Positions 8,898 to 19,076 are shown, numbered from the stretch's first letter. The stretch: 64,000 nucleotides of DNA from an uncultured Clostridia bacterium (GCA_947246685.1 CAMXSN010000001.1:62001-126000); one strand, 5' to 3'. Notes: generated by a model not told the origin, from the letters alone. Program-made: numbers and translations.

Positions 8898-11714
8898 ATG
8901 GATAAATTTATTAGCATCAAAGGCGCTAGAGTGCATAATCTCAAAAATATTGACGTGCAGATACCGAGAGACAAACTCGTAGTATTGACGGGACTTAGCG
9001 GAAGCGGTAAGTCGTCTTTGGCATTCGATACTATTTATGCCGAGGGGCAGAGAAGATATATGGAAAGTTTGTCTTCTTATGCGCGTCAATTTCTCGGGCA
9101 GATGGACAAGCCCGACGTTGACTATATCGACGGTCTTTCTCCTGCGATATCCATTGATCAGAAGACCACTTCGCACAATCCCCGTTCTACGGTCGGCACG
9201 GTAACGGAAATATACGATTATCTTAGACTTTTGTATGCGAGGGTGGGTATACCTCACTGTCCCAAATGCGGAAGAGAAATCGTACAGCAGTCGGTAGACC
9301 AGATAGCCGACAAAGTCACAAGCGCGGAGAAAGGCTCTAAAATAAGGATTTTCGCTCCTGTGGTAAGGGGACGAAAAGGGGAGTATTCCAAGCAGATAGA
9401 CGGATATCGCAAAAGCGGTTACAGTAGGTTGATAGTCGACGGAAGCGAATATAATATACTTGACGAAGAGATCGAACTTGACAAAAATTACAAGCACAGT
9501 ATAAAGATTGTCGTCGACAGATTGGTGCTTAAAGACGACGTCAACAGAAGGCTTACGGATAGTTTGGAAGCCGCGCTCAAACTTGCCGAAGGACTTGTGG
9601 AAGTGGAGGTTAACGGCGACATAACACTTTATTCTACTAAGTATTCCTGTCCAGATTGCGATATCAGCATAGAGGAACTTCAACCGAGAATGTTTTCGTT
9701 CAACAGTCCATTCGGGGCGTGTCCGGAATGTCTCGGCTTGGGATTTAAGAGCGCATTGGATATCAACAAACTCGTCAAATGGGACAAATCCGTCGCCGAC
9801 GGCGCGTTGGACGTAAGCGGATGGAATATGGACACGGGCAATTACAGCACAGCGACTTTTATGGCTCTTGCCAAGAGGCATAAATTTTCTTTGCAGACGC
9901 CGGTGCGCGAACTGCCGGAAAAGATTGTAGATATCTTGCTTTACGGCGACGAAGAAAAATTGCAGATAAGTTACAATACCGCGATGGGCAGCGGCGTATT
10001 CAACAGGAATTTTGAAGGTGTAGCTAATAATATTATGAGAAGATTCCGCGAGACGAGTTCGGATTACGTCAAACAGGAACTTTCCAAACTTATGAGAGAA
10101 GTGCCTTGCGACAGCTGTCGCGGAAAGCGTCTCAAAAAAGAGGTCTTGGGCGTTACCGTCGGGGGAAAGAATATCAACGAAGTGTGCAATCTGTCGATTG
10201 ACAAAGCGTTAAAATTTTTTGAAGAGCTTACGCTCACTCCTACTCAGCAGTTAATCGCCGCGCAGATTCTCAAAGAGATAAGATCACGACTGGGCTTTTT
10301 GGTCAACGTGGGATTGAACTATCTCCAACTTGCGCGATCGTCGGCTACGCTGTCGGGCGGCGAAGCTCAAAGAATAAGACTTGCCACGCAGATAGGCAGC
10401 GGACTCGTAGGAGTGCTGTATATCCTTGACGAGCCCAGCATAGGACTTCATCAGCGCGACAATGACAAACTGCTTATGACGTTGGAGAGGCTGAGAGATA
10501 TCGGCAATACGCTCATTGTTGTAGAACACGACGAGGACACTATGCGGAAGGCTGATTTTATCGTCGATATAGGTCCGGGAGCGGGCGTCAACGGAGGCGA
10601 AGTGGTAGTTGCGGGTACTCCGCAAGAGGTAATGGATTGCGACGCGTCTATTACGGGCGCATATATGTCGGGAAAAGAAGTTATCGAATTGCCCGCGAAA
10701 AGGCGCGCAGGCAACGGTAAGTTCCTGCAAGTAAGAAAAGCGCAGAAAAACAATCTCAAAAATATCGACGTTGATTTTCCGTTGGGAACTTTTACCGTAA
10801 TTACGGGAGTAAGCGGCAGCGGTAAGAGCAGCCTTGTCAACGAGGTGCTGTATCCTGTGTTGCAGAACAAGCTTAACGGCGGAAGAAATACGGAAATGAA
10901 CTGCGAAGAAATACTCGGTATCGAAGAATTGGATAAAGTCATCGCGATAGACCAAAGTCCTATCGGCAGAACTCCGCGCTCCAATCCTGCCACGTATACC
11001 AACGTATTTACAGCGATAAGAGAACTTTACGCCAAGACTCCCGAATCGAAATCCAGAGGATACAAGAGCGGCAGATTTTCATTCAATATAGCAGGCGGCA
11101 GATGCGAAAACTGCGCGGGCGACGGTATCAAAAAGATAGAGATGCACTTTCTCTCCGACGTTTACGTGCCGTGCGAAGTGTGCGGAGGCAGACGTTACAA
11201 TCGAGAGACTTTGCAAGTTAAATACAAGGGCAAGAGTATATACGACGTTTTGGAAATGACAGTTGCGGAGGCATGCGGATTCTTTGAGAATATTCCTCAA
11301 ATATACAATAAGATTGCTACGCTTAACGACGTGGGGCTGTCGTACGTCAAATTGGGACAATCCGCAACTACTCTCTCCGGCGGCGAAGCTCAAAGAGTAA
11401 AACTTGCTACGGAATTATCCAAGCGCTCTACCGGCAAGACTGTGTATATTCTTGACGAACCTACCACGGGATTGCACAGCGCTGACGTAAAAAAATTAAT
11501 AGCTATTTTGCAAAGACTTGTGTCAAAGGGCAATACCGTCATTGTCATAGAGCATAATTTGGACGTTATCAAGGTCGCGGACCATATTATCGATTTGGGT
11601 CCGGAGGGCGGAGAATACGGCGGTTGCGTAGTGGCAAAAGGCACTCCCGAAGAAGTCGCTGCCAATTCTAATAGCTACACGGGAAAATACCTGCAAAGCA
11701 AGTTGACGCAATAG
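8898..11714 (+). CDS. uvrA: Excinuclease ABC subunit A
   Basis: Damage-sensing ATPase of nucleotide excision repair. The 938-residue protein has two ABC ATPase halves: Walker [11 protein letters not shown] near residue 30 and [10 protein letters not shown] near 640, signatures with [12 protein letters not shown] and [12 protein letters not shown], and zinc-binding cysteine pairs (CPKCG near 118, CPDC/CPEC near 250-280, CENC...CEVCGG near 735-765). I chose the ATG at 8898 (GGAGAGGA just upstream; [10 protein letters not shown] matches the family start) over an in-frame ATG at 8868. Second gene of the uvrBA operon. Confidence 0.97.
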   Translation: MDKFISIKGARVHNLKNIDVQIPRDKLVVLTGLSGSGKSSLAFDTIYAEGQRRYMESLSSYARQFLGQMDKPDVDYIDGLSPAISIDQKTTSHNPRSTVGTVTEIYDYLRLLYARVGIPHCPKCGREIVQQSVDQIADKVTSAEKGSKIRIFAPVVRGRKGEYSKQIDGYRKSGYSRLIVDGSEYNILDEEIELDKNYKHSIKIVVDRLVLKDDVNRRLTDSLEAALKLAEGLVEVEVNGDITLYSTKYSCPDCDISIEELQPRMFSFNSPFGACPECLGLGFKSALDINKLVKWDKSVADGALDVSGWNMDTGNYSTATFMALAKRHKFSLQTPVRELPEKIVDILLYGDEEKLQISYNTAMGSGVFNRNFEGVANNIMRRFRETSSDYVKQELSKLMREVPCDSCRGKRLKKEVLGVTVGGKNINEVCNLSIDKALKFFEELTLTPTQQLIAAQILKEIRSRLGFLVNVGLNYLQLARSSATLSGGEAQRIRLATQIGSGLVGVLYILDEPSIGLHQRDNDKLLMTLERLRDIGNTLIVVEHDEDTMRKADFIVDIGPGAGVNGGEVVVAGTPQEVMDCDASITGAYMSGKEVIELPAKRRAGNGKFLQVRKAQKNNLKNIDVDFPLGTFTVITGVSGSGKSSLVNEVLYPVLQNKLNGGRNTEMNCEEILGIEELDKVIAIDQSPIGRTPRSNPATYTNVFTAIRELYAKTPESKSRGYKSGRFSFNIAGGRCENCAGDGIKKIEMHFLSDVYVPCEVCGGRRYNRETLQVKYKGKSIYDVLEMTVAEACGFFENIPQIYNKIATLNDVGLSYVKLGQSATTLSGGEAQRVKLATELSKRSTGKTVYILDEPTTGLHSADVKKLIAILQRLVSKGNTVIVIEHNLDVIKVADHIIDLGPEGGEYGGCVVAKGTPEEVAANSNSYTGKYLQSKLTQ

Positions 11715-11765
11715 TCAAAAAAATTTCATAAGAAGTTTCGTCGCATTATGCCGACGCAAATTAAT

Positions 11766-11802
11766 AAAGACTGTTCAACGCAAATCGAGCGGTCTTTTGT
11801 TT
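11766..11802 (+). terminator. Terminator after uvrBA
   Basis: An 11-bp stem, AAAGACTGTTC (11766-11776) with GAGCGGTCTTT (11787-11797, some G-U pairs), followed by TGTTTG. It lies 52 nt after uvrA. Confidence 0.75.
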
Positions 11803-11850
11803 GTCTCTCGCCGCCCGAATAAAACCCGATTGCTTACACATAATGGTAGT

Positions 11851-12558
11851 ATGTTAATAGTATTTACCAGAGCGATATTAATCTATATCTTTTTATTGAT
11901 AGTAATGCGATTGATGGGTAAAAAGCAGTTGGGCGAATTACAGCCTTTTGAATTTACTATTACGTTGATCGCCGCAGAACTTGCATGTATTCCTATGTCC
12001 GACACGCAAGTGCCTATTCTCTACGGTCTTGTGCCGATATTCACGCTTTTCGTAGTTGAGTTTTGTCTTACCAAGATAGTCAAGCATTCGATCAAGATGA
12101 GAAAACTTATCAACGGCAAACCGGTGATAGTAATTACGCCCGACGGCATAGATTTTGAGGCTATCAACAAACTTGATATGACCGTACACGATATCATGGA
12201 GTCGATAAGGGCAAAAGATTATACCTCTCCCGAAGAGATCGAATGGGCAATAGTGGAGACCAACGGCGATATGTCGGTTGTGCCGAAAGCCGCCAACAAG
12301 CCGCTTACCGTAGCAGATATGGGGCTTAACGTCGAACAGCCGCAAATACCGTATTCGGTCATATGCGAAGGCAAGAGAATGGGACAGAACATCAAGAGGT
12401 GCAATCTCGACGATAACAAAGTGCAGAGTCTTTTGGATAAACTCAATTTCAAGCAGGAAGATATCTTGCTTATGTTAGTGACGGGATGCGATGATTTCTA
12501 TCTCCAACCCAAGCAAGGCAAATTTATCACTGGCAAGATAAGCGAGGAGGTAGGCTGA
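11851..12558 (+). CDS. DUF421 (YetF-like) membrane protein
   Basis: A 235-residue protein with three N-terminal membrane helices (residues 1-75) and a cytoplasmic DUF421 domain. MRLMGKKQLGELQPFEFTI and later NGKPVIVITPDGIDF are characteristic of the family. Function is not established, although paralogues occur in spore-formers. I chose ATG 11851; an earlier in-frame ATG at 11797 lies in the T tract of the uvrA terminator. CATAAT ends 6 nt before the ATG, which hints at a leaderless start, but no -35 box is visible. The next gene, DUF4363, starts 1 nt after the stop; this pairing is common in Clostridia. Confidence 0.85.
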   Translation: MLIVFTRAILIYIFLLIVMRLMGKKQLGELQPFEFTITLIAAELACIPMSDTQVPILYGLVPIFTLFVVEFCLTKIVKHSIKMRKLINGKPVIVITPDGIDFEAINKLDMTVHDIMESIRAKDYTSPEEIEWAIVETNGDMSVVPKAANKPLTVADMGLNVEQPQIPYSVICEGKRMGQNIKRCNLDDNKVQSLLDKLNFKQEDILLMLVTGCDDFYLQPKQGKFITGKISEEVG

Positions 12559-12559
12559 G

Positions 12560-12940
12560 ATGGGTAAAATAATTTTGACGGTCGTGGTGGTCGCGGTCAT
12601 AATATCACTCGGTATTACCGAGCAGGTCTTTATGCAAAAAGCGTTTGACAATTTGGCGCAAAAATGCGAAGTAATTCAGGACCTGTTGATACAGAAAGAT
12701 TACGCGGCTGCAAGAAAGGCTGTGTTGCAACTCAAAGAATGGTGGGCGAAGAAAAGAGATATACTTGAGTTTACGTGTCCAAACAACGACGTCAAGGACA
12801 TTTATAAAGAAATAGGCGAGTTAGAAGGCACTCTGCATTCGGAGATGTACGACGACTCTATAACCAGAACGAACGTTATAAAAAGTATGGCGGAGAATTC
12901 AAAAAATCTGCTTGCTTACAGGATAAAAAATATTCTCTGA
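12560..12940 (+). CDS. DUF4363 family protein
   Basis: A 126-residue protein with one N-terminal membrane helix (residues 4-20) and a helical extracytoplasmic domain containing QLKEWWAKKRDILEF, typical of DUF4363. Function unknown. It is translationally coupled to the DUF421 gene, with GAGGAGG upstream inside that gene's end, so the two probably form a membrane complex. Confidence 0.8.
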   Translation: MGKIILTVVVVAVIISLGITEQVFMQKAFDNLAQKCEVIQDLLIQKDYAAARKAVLQLKEWWAKKRDILEFTCPNNDVKDIYKEIGELEGTLHSEMYDDSITRTNVIKSMAENSKNLLAYRIKNIL

Positions 12941-12946
12941 CGAATT

Positions 12947-12975
12947 AAGCCGACGCAATTAATTTGCGTCGGCTT
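12947..12975 (+). terminator. Bidirectional hairpin between DUF4363 and folBK
   Basis: A perfect 12-bp stem (AAGCCGACGCAA with TTGCGTCGGCTT) and a 5-nt loop lie between two converging genes. The T tracts are short on both strands, so it may serve both weakly. Confidence 0.65.
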
Positions 12976-12979
12976 TGGA

Positions 12980-13807
12980 TTATTTGAATTCATTCTTTGA
13001 TTTAAGGTCTTCCAATAACTCGGATAGCCTCTTTTTTCTGAGAGGGCATACGAAATTCGGAGCGATTTCGCACAGCGGTTTCAATACGAAATCGCGGTTG
13101 TGATAATCCGAGTGCGGCACAGTGAGTTCGTCGTTGGATATAATACTGTCGCCGTAAAATATCACGTCTATATCAAGGGTTCGATCGCCCCAACGCACGT
13201 TCCTAGTTCTTTTTGCGTCGGACTCTATTTCGTGTATCGTTTGCAAAAGCGCGCTCGGCGATAGAAACGTCGCAATCTTGACCGCCATATTGATGAAAGG
13301 ATATTTAGCGACGCCACCGTAAGGAGGATTTTCCATGGGCGAGGATATCTTTTCCACGTTGATGCACGGATGTGAGGACAATCTGTCGATTGCGTTGTCG
13401 AGTATCGTCTGTCTATTTCCGAGATTGCTGCCCAGAGACAGCAATACTTCGCGGCGTTCCAGTTTGACTGTTACGCTTACGTTTTCAAATTGAAGATCAA
13501 CGGGCGCTTGCGGTTTGCTTACTTTGACTTCAACGCTTTTTGCGGGATAATTGATCATGATAAATTTGGCGCACTTGGCGCACAAAGTTTCTATCAAATC
13601 AAAAGTATTTTCTCTGCACAATTTGTCGATATCGCACATAACAGCGCCGTAATCGAGAGTATACGACAAGTCGTCGCTGTCGGCGGCTTTTTGAAAATCG
13701 TATTCCATTTCCACGTCGAATATAAAAGGCTGCCGTTTGATTTTTTCCTGCGGCAACACCCCGTGGCAGGCGTATATTTGCAATCCGCGTATATTTATCT
13801 TATTCAT
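12980..13807 (-). CDS. folBK: Bifunctional dihydroneopterin aldolase / HPPK
   Basis: Carries out two consecutive folate steps: cleavage of dihydroneopterin to 6-hydroxymethyl-dihydropterin, then its pyrophosphorylation. Residues 1-118 are FolB (MNKINIRGLQIYACHGVLPQEK start; LDYGAVMCDI; LIETLCAKCA). Residues 119-275 are FolK (LLSLGSNLGNR; the signature RWGDRTLDIDVIFYG; VPH near 215). Such fusions are common in Clostridia. It overlaps folP by 4 nt and is the last gene of the riboswitch-controlled operon. Confidence 0.95.
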   Translation of the reverse strand: MNKINIRGLQIYACHGVLPQEKIKRQPFIFDVEMEYDFQKAADSDDLSYTLDYGAVMCDIDKLCRENTFDLIETLCAKCAKFIMINYPAKSVEVKVSKPQAPVDLQFENVSVTVKLERREVLLSLGSNLGNRQTILDNAIDRLSSHPCINVEKISSPMENPPYGGVAKYPFINMAVKIATFLSPSALLQTIHEIESDAKRTRNVRWGDRTLDIDVIFYGDSIISNDELTVPHSDYHNRDFVLKPLCEIAPNFVCPLRKKRLSELLEDLKSKNEFK

Positions 13808-14607
13808 AGTCTTCCCATTGCTCGGAGTTCTTCTTCGATGGCGATACAGTTTTCTTTGACGTCGTGTACTCTTACAAAAAGCACTCCTTTGCGCGTAGCC
13901 AGACGGGTAGTCTCCAACGTGGGAGCAAGCCTGTCTTTGATTTCTCCTCCGAACATAGATTTTCTCGACGTGCCCAAAAGCAGAGGATATCCAAGGGCGT
14001 CGAGCCTATCGTATTGGTCGACAAGCATGTGGTTTTGTTCTTTGGTTTTCCCGAATCCTACTCCTCCGTCAATCAATATTCTGTCATCGTCAACGTTTGC
14101 GTTTTTCGCAATTTTTATGCTGTTGCTCAAAAAGGTAAACACGTCGTTCCACATATTGCAGTCTTCGGAGACTTTGTTTTGATTGTGCATAATGCATACG
14201 CTTGCGCCGTGTTTCGCGATGACTGACGCCATTTCGCCGTCGGTATCTTCGCCGTATGCCAGCCCCCATACGTCGTTGATCATATCAGCGCCGTGTAGGA
14301 GAGCGTTTTGAGCAACTTTAGCATAATAAGTATCTACAGACAGGGGCACATCGAAATTTCTTTTTATAAGGTCTATCGGGCGTTCAAGGCGCGACCATTC
14401 CTCTTCTTCGTTTACAGGTTTATGTCCTGGCCGAGTCGACTGACCGCCTATGTCTATTACTGCGGCGCCGTCTTGCACGGCATTTTCCACTCTAAAGAGC
14501 AGTTTGTCGAGATTTGCGCGGCTGTCGGCAAAAAAGGAGTCGGGAGTGAGATTTATGATTGCCATCACGTAAGTGCCGTTTTTGAATTCTTTATCTGCGA
14601 TTTTCAT
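13804..14607 (-). CDS. folP: Dihydropteroate synthase
   Basis: Joins hydroxymethyl-dihydropterin pyrophosphate to p-aminobenzoate; the sulfonamide target. The 267-residue TIM barrel has MAIINLTPDSFF (residues 14-25), DIGGQSTRPG near 51-60 and DMINDVWG near 111. Length is normal. It starts 3 nt after folE and overlaps folBK by 4 nt. Confidence 0.96.
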   Translation of the reverse strand: MKIADKEFKNGTYVMAIINLTPDSFFADSRANLDKLLFRVENAVQDGAAVIDIGGQSTRPGHKPVNEEEEWSRLERPIDLIKRNFDVPLSVDTYYAKVAQNALLHGADMINDVWGLAYGEDTDGEMASVIAKHGASVCIMHNQNKVSEDCNMWNDVFTFLSNSIKIAKNANVDDDRILIDGGVGFGKTKEQNHMLVDQYDRLDALGYPLLLGTSRKSMFGGEIKDRLAPTLETTRLATRKGVLFVRVHDVKENCIAIEEELRAMGRL

Positions 14608-14610
14608 AGG

Positions 14611-15165
14611 TTATTTCACAAGAGCGATAATGCGGTTTTTCTGTTCTTCGCCGATTTCTCCAAGCGCAGTATAGGTAACCGTTTTGCTGCCGACTTTTCT
14701 TATTCCGCGCGCGGTCATACATGTATGTTCCGCCTCGCACAGCACAAACACTCCTTTTGCGCCGAGGTTGTCCATTATCGCGCTCGCAATATCGTGCGTC
14801 AGCCGTTCTTGCAACTGCAGTCTGCGCGCGAATACCTCTACGGTACGCGCAAGTTTTGAAAGACCGACTACTTTTTCGTTGGGAATATACGCGATGGCGA
14901 TTTTGCCGAAAAAGGGCATGAGATGATGCTCGCAGATAGAGGAAAACGTAATGTCTTTTTCAATCACCATGTCGCCAGTATCCACGTCAAAAGTCTTGGA
15001 GAGATGTATCTTTTCGTCGTCGGTATATCCGGCGGTAAGTTCTTCATACATTTTCGCCACGCGTTTTGGAGTGTCGACCAGTCCTTCTCTCGAAGGGTCT
15101 TCGCCTATTGCTTCCAATATTGCTCTTACTGCTTTTTGAATTTTTTCGCTGTCATTTATGTTCAT
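14611..15165 (-). CDS. folE: GTP cyclohydrolase I, type IA
   Basis: Converts GTP to dihydroneopterin triphosphate, the entry to folate synthesis. The 184-residue protein has the zinc and active-site motif [13 protein letters not shown] (residues 76-88), [21 protein letters not shown] and the second zinc ligand in [16 protein letters not shown] precedes the ATG. The gene for removing the triphosphate is not in the window. Confidence 0.96.
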   Translation of the reverse strand: MNINDSEKIQKAVRAILEAIGEDPSREGLVDTPKRVAKMYEELTAGYTDDEKIHLSKTFDVDTGDMVIEKDITFSSICEHHLMPFFGKIAIAYIPNEKVVGLSKLARTVEVFARRLQLQERLTHDIASAIMDNLGAKGVFVLCEAEHTCMTARGIRKVGSKTVTYTALGEIGEEQKNRIIALVK

Positions 15166-15182
15166 ATATATTTTCCTTTTAA

Positions 15183-16433
15183 TTACAGTGTGTTTATTGT
15201 TTCAAGCGCGTCTTTTAATAAGCTGAGCGAGCCGCATATTACCACTAGCGAACATTGACTTTGCTCGGCTTTGCGTATTGCTTGCGATATAGAGTCGCAT
15301 GCGATAGAATTGCGATTGTATGCTATGCATTTGTCAAGCATAGCATTTTGACTTAAGCCTCTCGCCGAAGGCGGCTTGACGGTGAGAAATTCATCTGCGA
15401 TTTTACCGATATGACTCAGCACTCCGTCGACGTCTTTATCGGCGAACATTCCAAACACGAAGCATTTTTTTTCGTCCGAAAAATTTGCTTGCAGCTCTTC
15501 CGACAATGCTCGCGCCCCGTCGGGATTGTGCGTTCCGTCAAGAATATAAAGTTTGCCGTTTTGCTCAACTTTTTGCAATCTGCCTTTCCACAGAGAATTA
15601 GCCACGCCGTCTATAATGTTTTGATCGGATATGCGATAGCCTTTCTTTCTCAACTGCAATGCGCATTCTATGGCGAGAGAGCAGTTTTGTAATTGATACT
15701 TCCCAAGCTGCCGCGTATTGTATACGCAGCCTTTGTATTCAAACGTTTGACCGTTTCGATCGGCGTTTAGGAGAGTAGCTTCGTCGCAAAGTATTATGTT
15801 TTTCGCCGAAGAAAGAGCGTGCATGACTTCTTCGCATTGGCGGAAAGTTACCAACGGGCAGTCTTTTACTATGGCGGCTTTTTCTGCGGCTATCTCGCCG
15901 AGAGTATTTCCCAATATAGCCGTATGGTCGTAAGAAATCGAAGTTATCACCGCAATCTCTTTATCGGGTATTGCGTTTGTCGCGTCGAGTCTTCCGCCCA
16001 GACCGCATTCCAGCACTGCTATATCGCAACCGCTATCTTTGAAATAGAGCATTGCGATTGCAAATTCAAGTTCAAACGCCGTGGGTAGATTGGCTCCTTG
16101 GTCTTTCATTCTTTGTCTTTCATCTGCGACGGCGCTAACGTATTTCGCCACGCTTTCGTCGTCAATGGGACGTCCGTCGATCAGAAATCTTTCGTTGTAG
16201 CCGAATACGGACGGGGAGTTGAAAGTCCCCACTTTGTATCCGCTTGAAATGAGAATGTTAGATATAAAACAACTTGTCGAACCTTTTCCGTTTGTGCCGG
16301 CAATATGGATAAATTTGAGCGAATTTTGAGGATTGCCCAGTCTATGTAAAAGCGATTTGACGGTGTCAAGTCCGTATACGCTCCCGAATTTTTCCATTTG
16401 CGACATATATTCGACCGCTTGAGAGTATAACAA
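15183..16433 (-). CDS. folC: Folylpolyglutamate / dihydrofolate synthase
   Basis: Adds glutamate to dihydropteroate and to folates. The 416-residue protein shows the P-loop [12 protein letters not shown] (residues 43-54), [12 protein letters not shown] near 141-152 and the C-terminal ligase domain with [10 protein letters not shown]. The start is a TTG at 16433: AAGGAGG lies 7 nt upstream on the same strand and the N-terminus LYSQAVEYM fits the family. It is the first gene of the fol operon, with a THF riboswitch ending 80 nt before it. Confidence 0.94.
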   Translation of the reverse strand: MLYSQAVEYMSQMEKFGSVYGLDTVKSLLHRLGNPQNSLKFIHIAGTNGKGSTSCFISNILISSGYKVGTFNSPSVFGYNERFLIDGRPIDDESVAKYVSAVADERQRMKDQGANLPTAFELEFAIAMLYFKDSGCDIAVLECGLGGRLDATNAIPDKEIAVITSISYDHTAILGNTLGEIAAEKAAIVKDCPLVTFRQCEEVMHALSSAKNIILCDEATLLNADRNGQTFEYKGCVYNTRQLGKYQLQNCSLAIECALQLRKKGYRISDQNIIDGVANSLWKGRLQKVEQNGKLYILDGTHNPDGARALSEELQANFSDEKKCFVFGMFADKDVDGVLSHIGKIADEFLTVKPPSARGLSQNAMLDKCIAYNRNSIACDSISQAIRKAEQSQCSLVVICGSLSLLKDALETINTL

Positions 16434-16512
16434 AAGAGAACCTCCTTAATAAAAAGAGCTTCCCACAAAATCAGACTTATGTCGTGCTTTATTCAGTCGA
16501 TAATAAAAGCCT

Positions 16513-16609
16513 GAAAGTGGGAGTGAGAATTGCACCGCAAGCAAAATCGCTTTTCGTTCATCGGCACTCCCCGTCCGAATGACACTTCACGCGCAGTCTC
16601 TACACTTTC
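16513..16609 (-). ncRNA. Tetrahydrofolate (THF) riboswitch, folC leader
   Basis: On the minus strand, P1 is GAAAGTG (16609-16603) pairing with CACTTTC (16519-16513). Between them I read the conserved pieces of the THF aptamer in order: GTAGA, GCGCGTGAAGTGT (family GCGUUAAGUG), a P3 stem TCATTCGG/CCGATGA enclosing a GGGGAGTG loop, AACGAAAAGC, a stem AAGC/GCTT, then GCGGTGCAAT and CTCACTCC. The predicted transcription start is the base before P1. It precedes folC-folE-folP-folBK, the expected target. No clear terminator lies in the 80-nt platform, so control may be at translation of folC. Confidence 0.85.
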
Positions 16610-16616
16610 TGTGTTT

Positions 16617-16645
16617 ATTATATCAAATACGTGTCGGCAACGCAA
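16617..16645 (-). promoter_or_regulatory. Promoter of the fol operon
   Basis: TTGCGT (16645-16640), a 17-bp spacer and TATAAT (16622-16617). Predicted start is 16610, exactly at the 5' end of the riboswitch. Confidence 0.7.
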
Positions 16646-16682
16646 TGCTTTGAGAGCATATTGCCGCAATAATTTATCGCCG

Positions 16683-17162
16683 TCAATTTTTTGCGGTGAC
16701 GTATGTGCAAAATTCGGTCTCAAAACCGTTGTCGCAGACGCGTTCACAGTTTTGCAATGCAAAATGCGGCGGCAAAGCGGGGAAGAACGCGTCGGCTTGA
16801 TAATTTCCGCGTACTCGCGTCAAATACACTCTGTCGGCAATATCTATAAAGTATTCGTAAAGTCTTTGACCGCCGCAAATAAATATCTCTTTGTCGGGGA
16901 ATCGGCTTGCAAGAGCAATCGCACGGTCGGGCGATTTGCATACTGTCAAGTCTTCTCTTGGAAGAGTTGTCGACGACACGACTATATTGATTCTGTCTGG
17001 AAGAGGGCGTTTGATTTCTTTGAAAGTATTTGCTCCCATTACCACTATATTGCCCGTCGTAAGATTTTTGAATCGAGACATATCTTCGGGTAGCCTCCAG
17101 AGCAGCTTGCCGTCTTTTCCTATTGCGCCGTTGTCGGCGGCGGCTACAATAATATTGATCAT
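16683..17162 (-). CDS. folA: Dihydrofolate reductase
   Basis: Reduces dihydrofolate to tetrahydrofolate; trimethoprim target. The 159-residue protein shows family motifs MINIIVAAADNGAIGKDGKLLWRLPED (as a region, residues 1-27, with the substrate-binding acidic residue in LPED), MGANTFKEI near 43 and FICGGQRLYEYFI near 94. There is no ribosome binding site. A strong promoter places transcription start on the ATG, so the mRNA is probably leaderless. It ends about 40 bp before the fol operon promoter, so it is controlled apart from the riboswitch. Confidence 0.95.
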   Translation of the reverse strand: MINIIVAAADNGAIGKDGKLLWRLPEDMSRFKNLTTGNIVVMGANTFKEIKRPLPDRINIVVSSTTLPREDLTVCKSPDRAIALASRFPDKEIFICGGQRLYEYFIDIADRVYLTRVRGNYQADAFFPALPPHFALQNCERVCDNGFETEFCTYVTAKN

Positions 17163-17168
17163 GATTTA

Positions 17169-17197
17169 ATTATACCGCTAAGTTACGGGCAAGTCAA
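17169..17197 (-). promoter_or_regulatory. folA promoter giving a leaderless mRNA
   Basis: TTGACT (17197-17192), a 17-bp spacer, TATAAT (17174-17169), then 6 nt to the ATG at 17162. It abuts the stop codon of spoVB. Confidence 0.85.
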
Positions 17198-18703
17198 TCA
17201 CAGGAAATTGGTGCGGTTTTTAAGCGTAAATTTATCGAGCTTGATATTGAGCGTTTTGCTGACAACTGCGTATGGCAGAAAAGCGACTGCGGCAATCGAA
17301 ATCACGGCTATTATTGGAACGATCGGGTTGTAGTCCGACAGCGCGTTGACAGTTAGCTTGCCGACGATTGATACGCCGAATGAGAAAATGATGCATAGAG
17401 CGCTTTTGAAGACCGTCTGAGAGTGTAAACCTACGCATTTATGCAGAGTGACGAGATTAATGGTCATACACGAAGTGTGGAAGATTCCCAACGCTACGAA
17501 ATATGTCTTTACTCCCAGAAGCGACGGAGTGGTCAGCACTATTATCATCAATATTACGCATCCGATTATGTGAGATATAAAAGTTTTTGTCTCTTTGCCC
17601 ATTGAATTGAGCATAGACACAACCAAATTATTGATACACATGGGAATCATTATTACGGCTGCGAATTTGAGATATTCTCCGCTGAGCGAATCGTCATAAA
17701 GCAACGTGCCCAACTGTACTCCCGCGCCGGAGAAAACCGTAAAGAAAAAGCACGCGGTCAAGCAAGCGAAAGTAATCGCGTTGCCGAGGCTTGAAGAAAG
17801 CGTTTTGACGCCTTTGCCGGCGTTGACGGAGGCGATTTCAGGAATAAGCACGACGCCCAACGAGCCTATTATCGACGTTGGGGTAAAGATCAAAGGCATT
17901 ACCATACCGCTTGCGCGTCCGAATTCCGCAGTTGCTTCCGACTGCGAAAGATGAAATTTCGTAACAAGCAGCGCCGGCAGTATCAGCGACATAAAAGTAG
18001 ACATCAGCGATCCGAAAATTCTAGTCACTGTCAGCGGCGTCGCGCTTTTGGCGATTTCTCTAGCCTGTCGCGGTTTGGCAAGTTTACCTTTTTTGCAGAA
18101 ATACAGTACTATTATCAACGCGATAACAATTAGGTCTCCTACCAGCATAGCTACGGCGTATGAATATTCTTTTTGTATGCTCAGCGCCGCGGCCTCAAGC
18201 AATATCACTGCGAATATTACTTTGAGTATTTCGTCTACAAGTTCCGTGACAGAGAAAATACCAAAATACTTTTTGCCCCAGAACCAACCGCGCAGAATCG
18301 CATATATACACGAAGTCAAGAGCATGGGCAGCATTATGATAAAGATTTGTTTGCAGCGCTTATCGGAAAATATAAAGTCAAGTATCTGCGGAAAAATCAA
18401 TATTACCGATATTATCGCTAAGGTAATGAGAATGCCTGCTATAAGACACGTAGATACAGCACCAAACTGCTTTTTTTTGTCGCCGACCGTTTCGCTTTCC
18501 GCGGTAATACGCGACAGCGTTACGGGAATCCCCGAAGAACAAATACAAGCGAAAAGCATAAACACTGACATGCAGATTTGATAGAGCCCCAATATCTCTG
18601 CGCCTAGTTTTCTCGACAGATAAATTTTGAATACAAACGACAGCAACCTTGTAAATATCGATATTATGGTCACAGTGGCGAACGCCTTGAACAATTTTCT
18701 CAT
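17198..18703 (-). CDS. spoVB: SpoVB-like polysaccharide/lipid flippase (MATE/MurJ superfamily)
   Basis: A 501-residue integral membrane protein with 12-14 hydrophobic helices, of the MVF/PST family that includes SpoVB (spore cortex synthesis) and MurJ/YtgP (lipid II flipping). N-terminal features match: FTRLLSFVFKIYLSRKLGAEILGLYQI (a region, residues 17-44) and SSGIPVTLSRI. I chose the ATG at 18703, where the family start MRKLF... begins; the frame stays open upstream. No ribosome binding site is visible. Other sporulation genes in the window favour SpoVB, but a YtgP-type vegetative flippase is possible. Confidence 0.8.
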   Translation of the reverse strand: MRKLFKAFATVTIISIFTRLLSFVFKIYLSRKLGAEILGLYQICMSVFMLFACICSSGIPVTLSRITAESETVGDKKKQFGAVSTCLIAGILITLAIISVILIFPQILDFIFSDKRCKQIFIIMLPMLLTSCIYAILRGWFWGKKYFGIFSVTELVDEILKVIFAVILLEAAALSIQKEYSYAVAMLVGDLIVIALIIVLYFCKKGKLAKPRQAREIAKSATPLTVTRIFGSLMSTFMSLILPALLVTKFHLSQSEATAEFGRASGMVMPLIFTPTSIIGSLGVVLIPEIASVNAGKGVKTLSSSLGNAITFACLTACFFFTVFSGAGVQLGTLLYDDSLSGEYLKFAAVIMIPMCINNLVVSMLNSMGKETKTFISHIIGCVILMIIVLTTPSLLGVKTYFVALGIFHTSCMTINLVTLHKCVGLHSQTVFKSALCIIFSFGVSIVGKLTVNALSDYNPIVPIIAVISIAAVAFLPYAVVSKTLNIKLDKFTLKNRTNFL

Positions 18704-18715
18704 ACAATATAATAT

Positions 18716-18743
18716 TTGAACGCCGCAGGAAATAGAATATACT
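18716..18743 (+). promoter_or_regulatory. Promoter of the LysM gene
   Basis: TTGAAC (18716-18721), a 16-bp spacer and TATACT (18738-18743), just before GAGG and the ATG at 18765. It lies in the short divergent gap with spoVB. Confidence 0.6.
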
Positions 18744-18764
18744 AACTGATATTGCGAGGATATT

Positions 18765-19055
18765 ATGAAACGTTTAATGTATAGAGTTGACAGCGATATT
18801 ACTTTGGAAGAGATTGCCGAAAGATATAATACCACTTCAAAAAGAATTGTCGCGATAAATAATATTCAGGGCGAGCTTTTTCGAGGAATGCGTTTGATTA
18901 TCGAACAGGGCGAAGGCGAGTACTATATCGTGCAGCCGTTTGACACGCTTGAAAAAATAGCGGCAAAATTTAACGTAGACGTGCAGCGAATAAGTGAAAG
19001 CAATGGTGTAGATCGTGTGTTTATCGGTCAAAAAGTATTTGTTCCTAAAGATTAG
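18765..19055 (+). CDS. Small protein made of two LysM domains
   Basis: A 96-residue protein consisting of two LysM repeats, residues 5-46 (YRVDSDITLEEIAERYNTTS...) and 52-95 (YYIVQPFDTLEKIAAKFNVD...GQKVFVPKD). LysM domains bind peptidoglycan or chitin. No signal peptide or membrane segment is visible, so it may act in the mother cell during spore coat or cortex assembly, as LysM proteins do in other spore-formers, or leave by another route. Context with spoVB (divergent) is suggestive only. GAGG precedes the ATG. Confidence 0.8.
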   Translation: MKRLMYRVDSDITLEEIAERYNTTSKRIVAINNIQGELFRGMRLIIEQGEGEYYIVQPFDTLEKIAAKFNVDVQRISESNGVDRVFIGQKVFVPKD

Positions 19056-19076
19056 AGCATTCTATAACAGTAAATT

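Noticed and set aside
11797..11850. An earlier start for the DUF421 gene at 11797
   Set aside because: That ATG lies in the T tract of the uvrA terminator and the added residues do not fit the family.
16493..16762. 89-codon minus-strand frame between folA and folC
   Set aside because: It overlaps the end of folA, the fol promoter and the THF riboswitch, and has no ribosome binding site.
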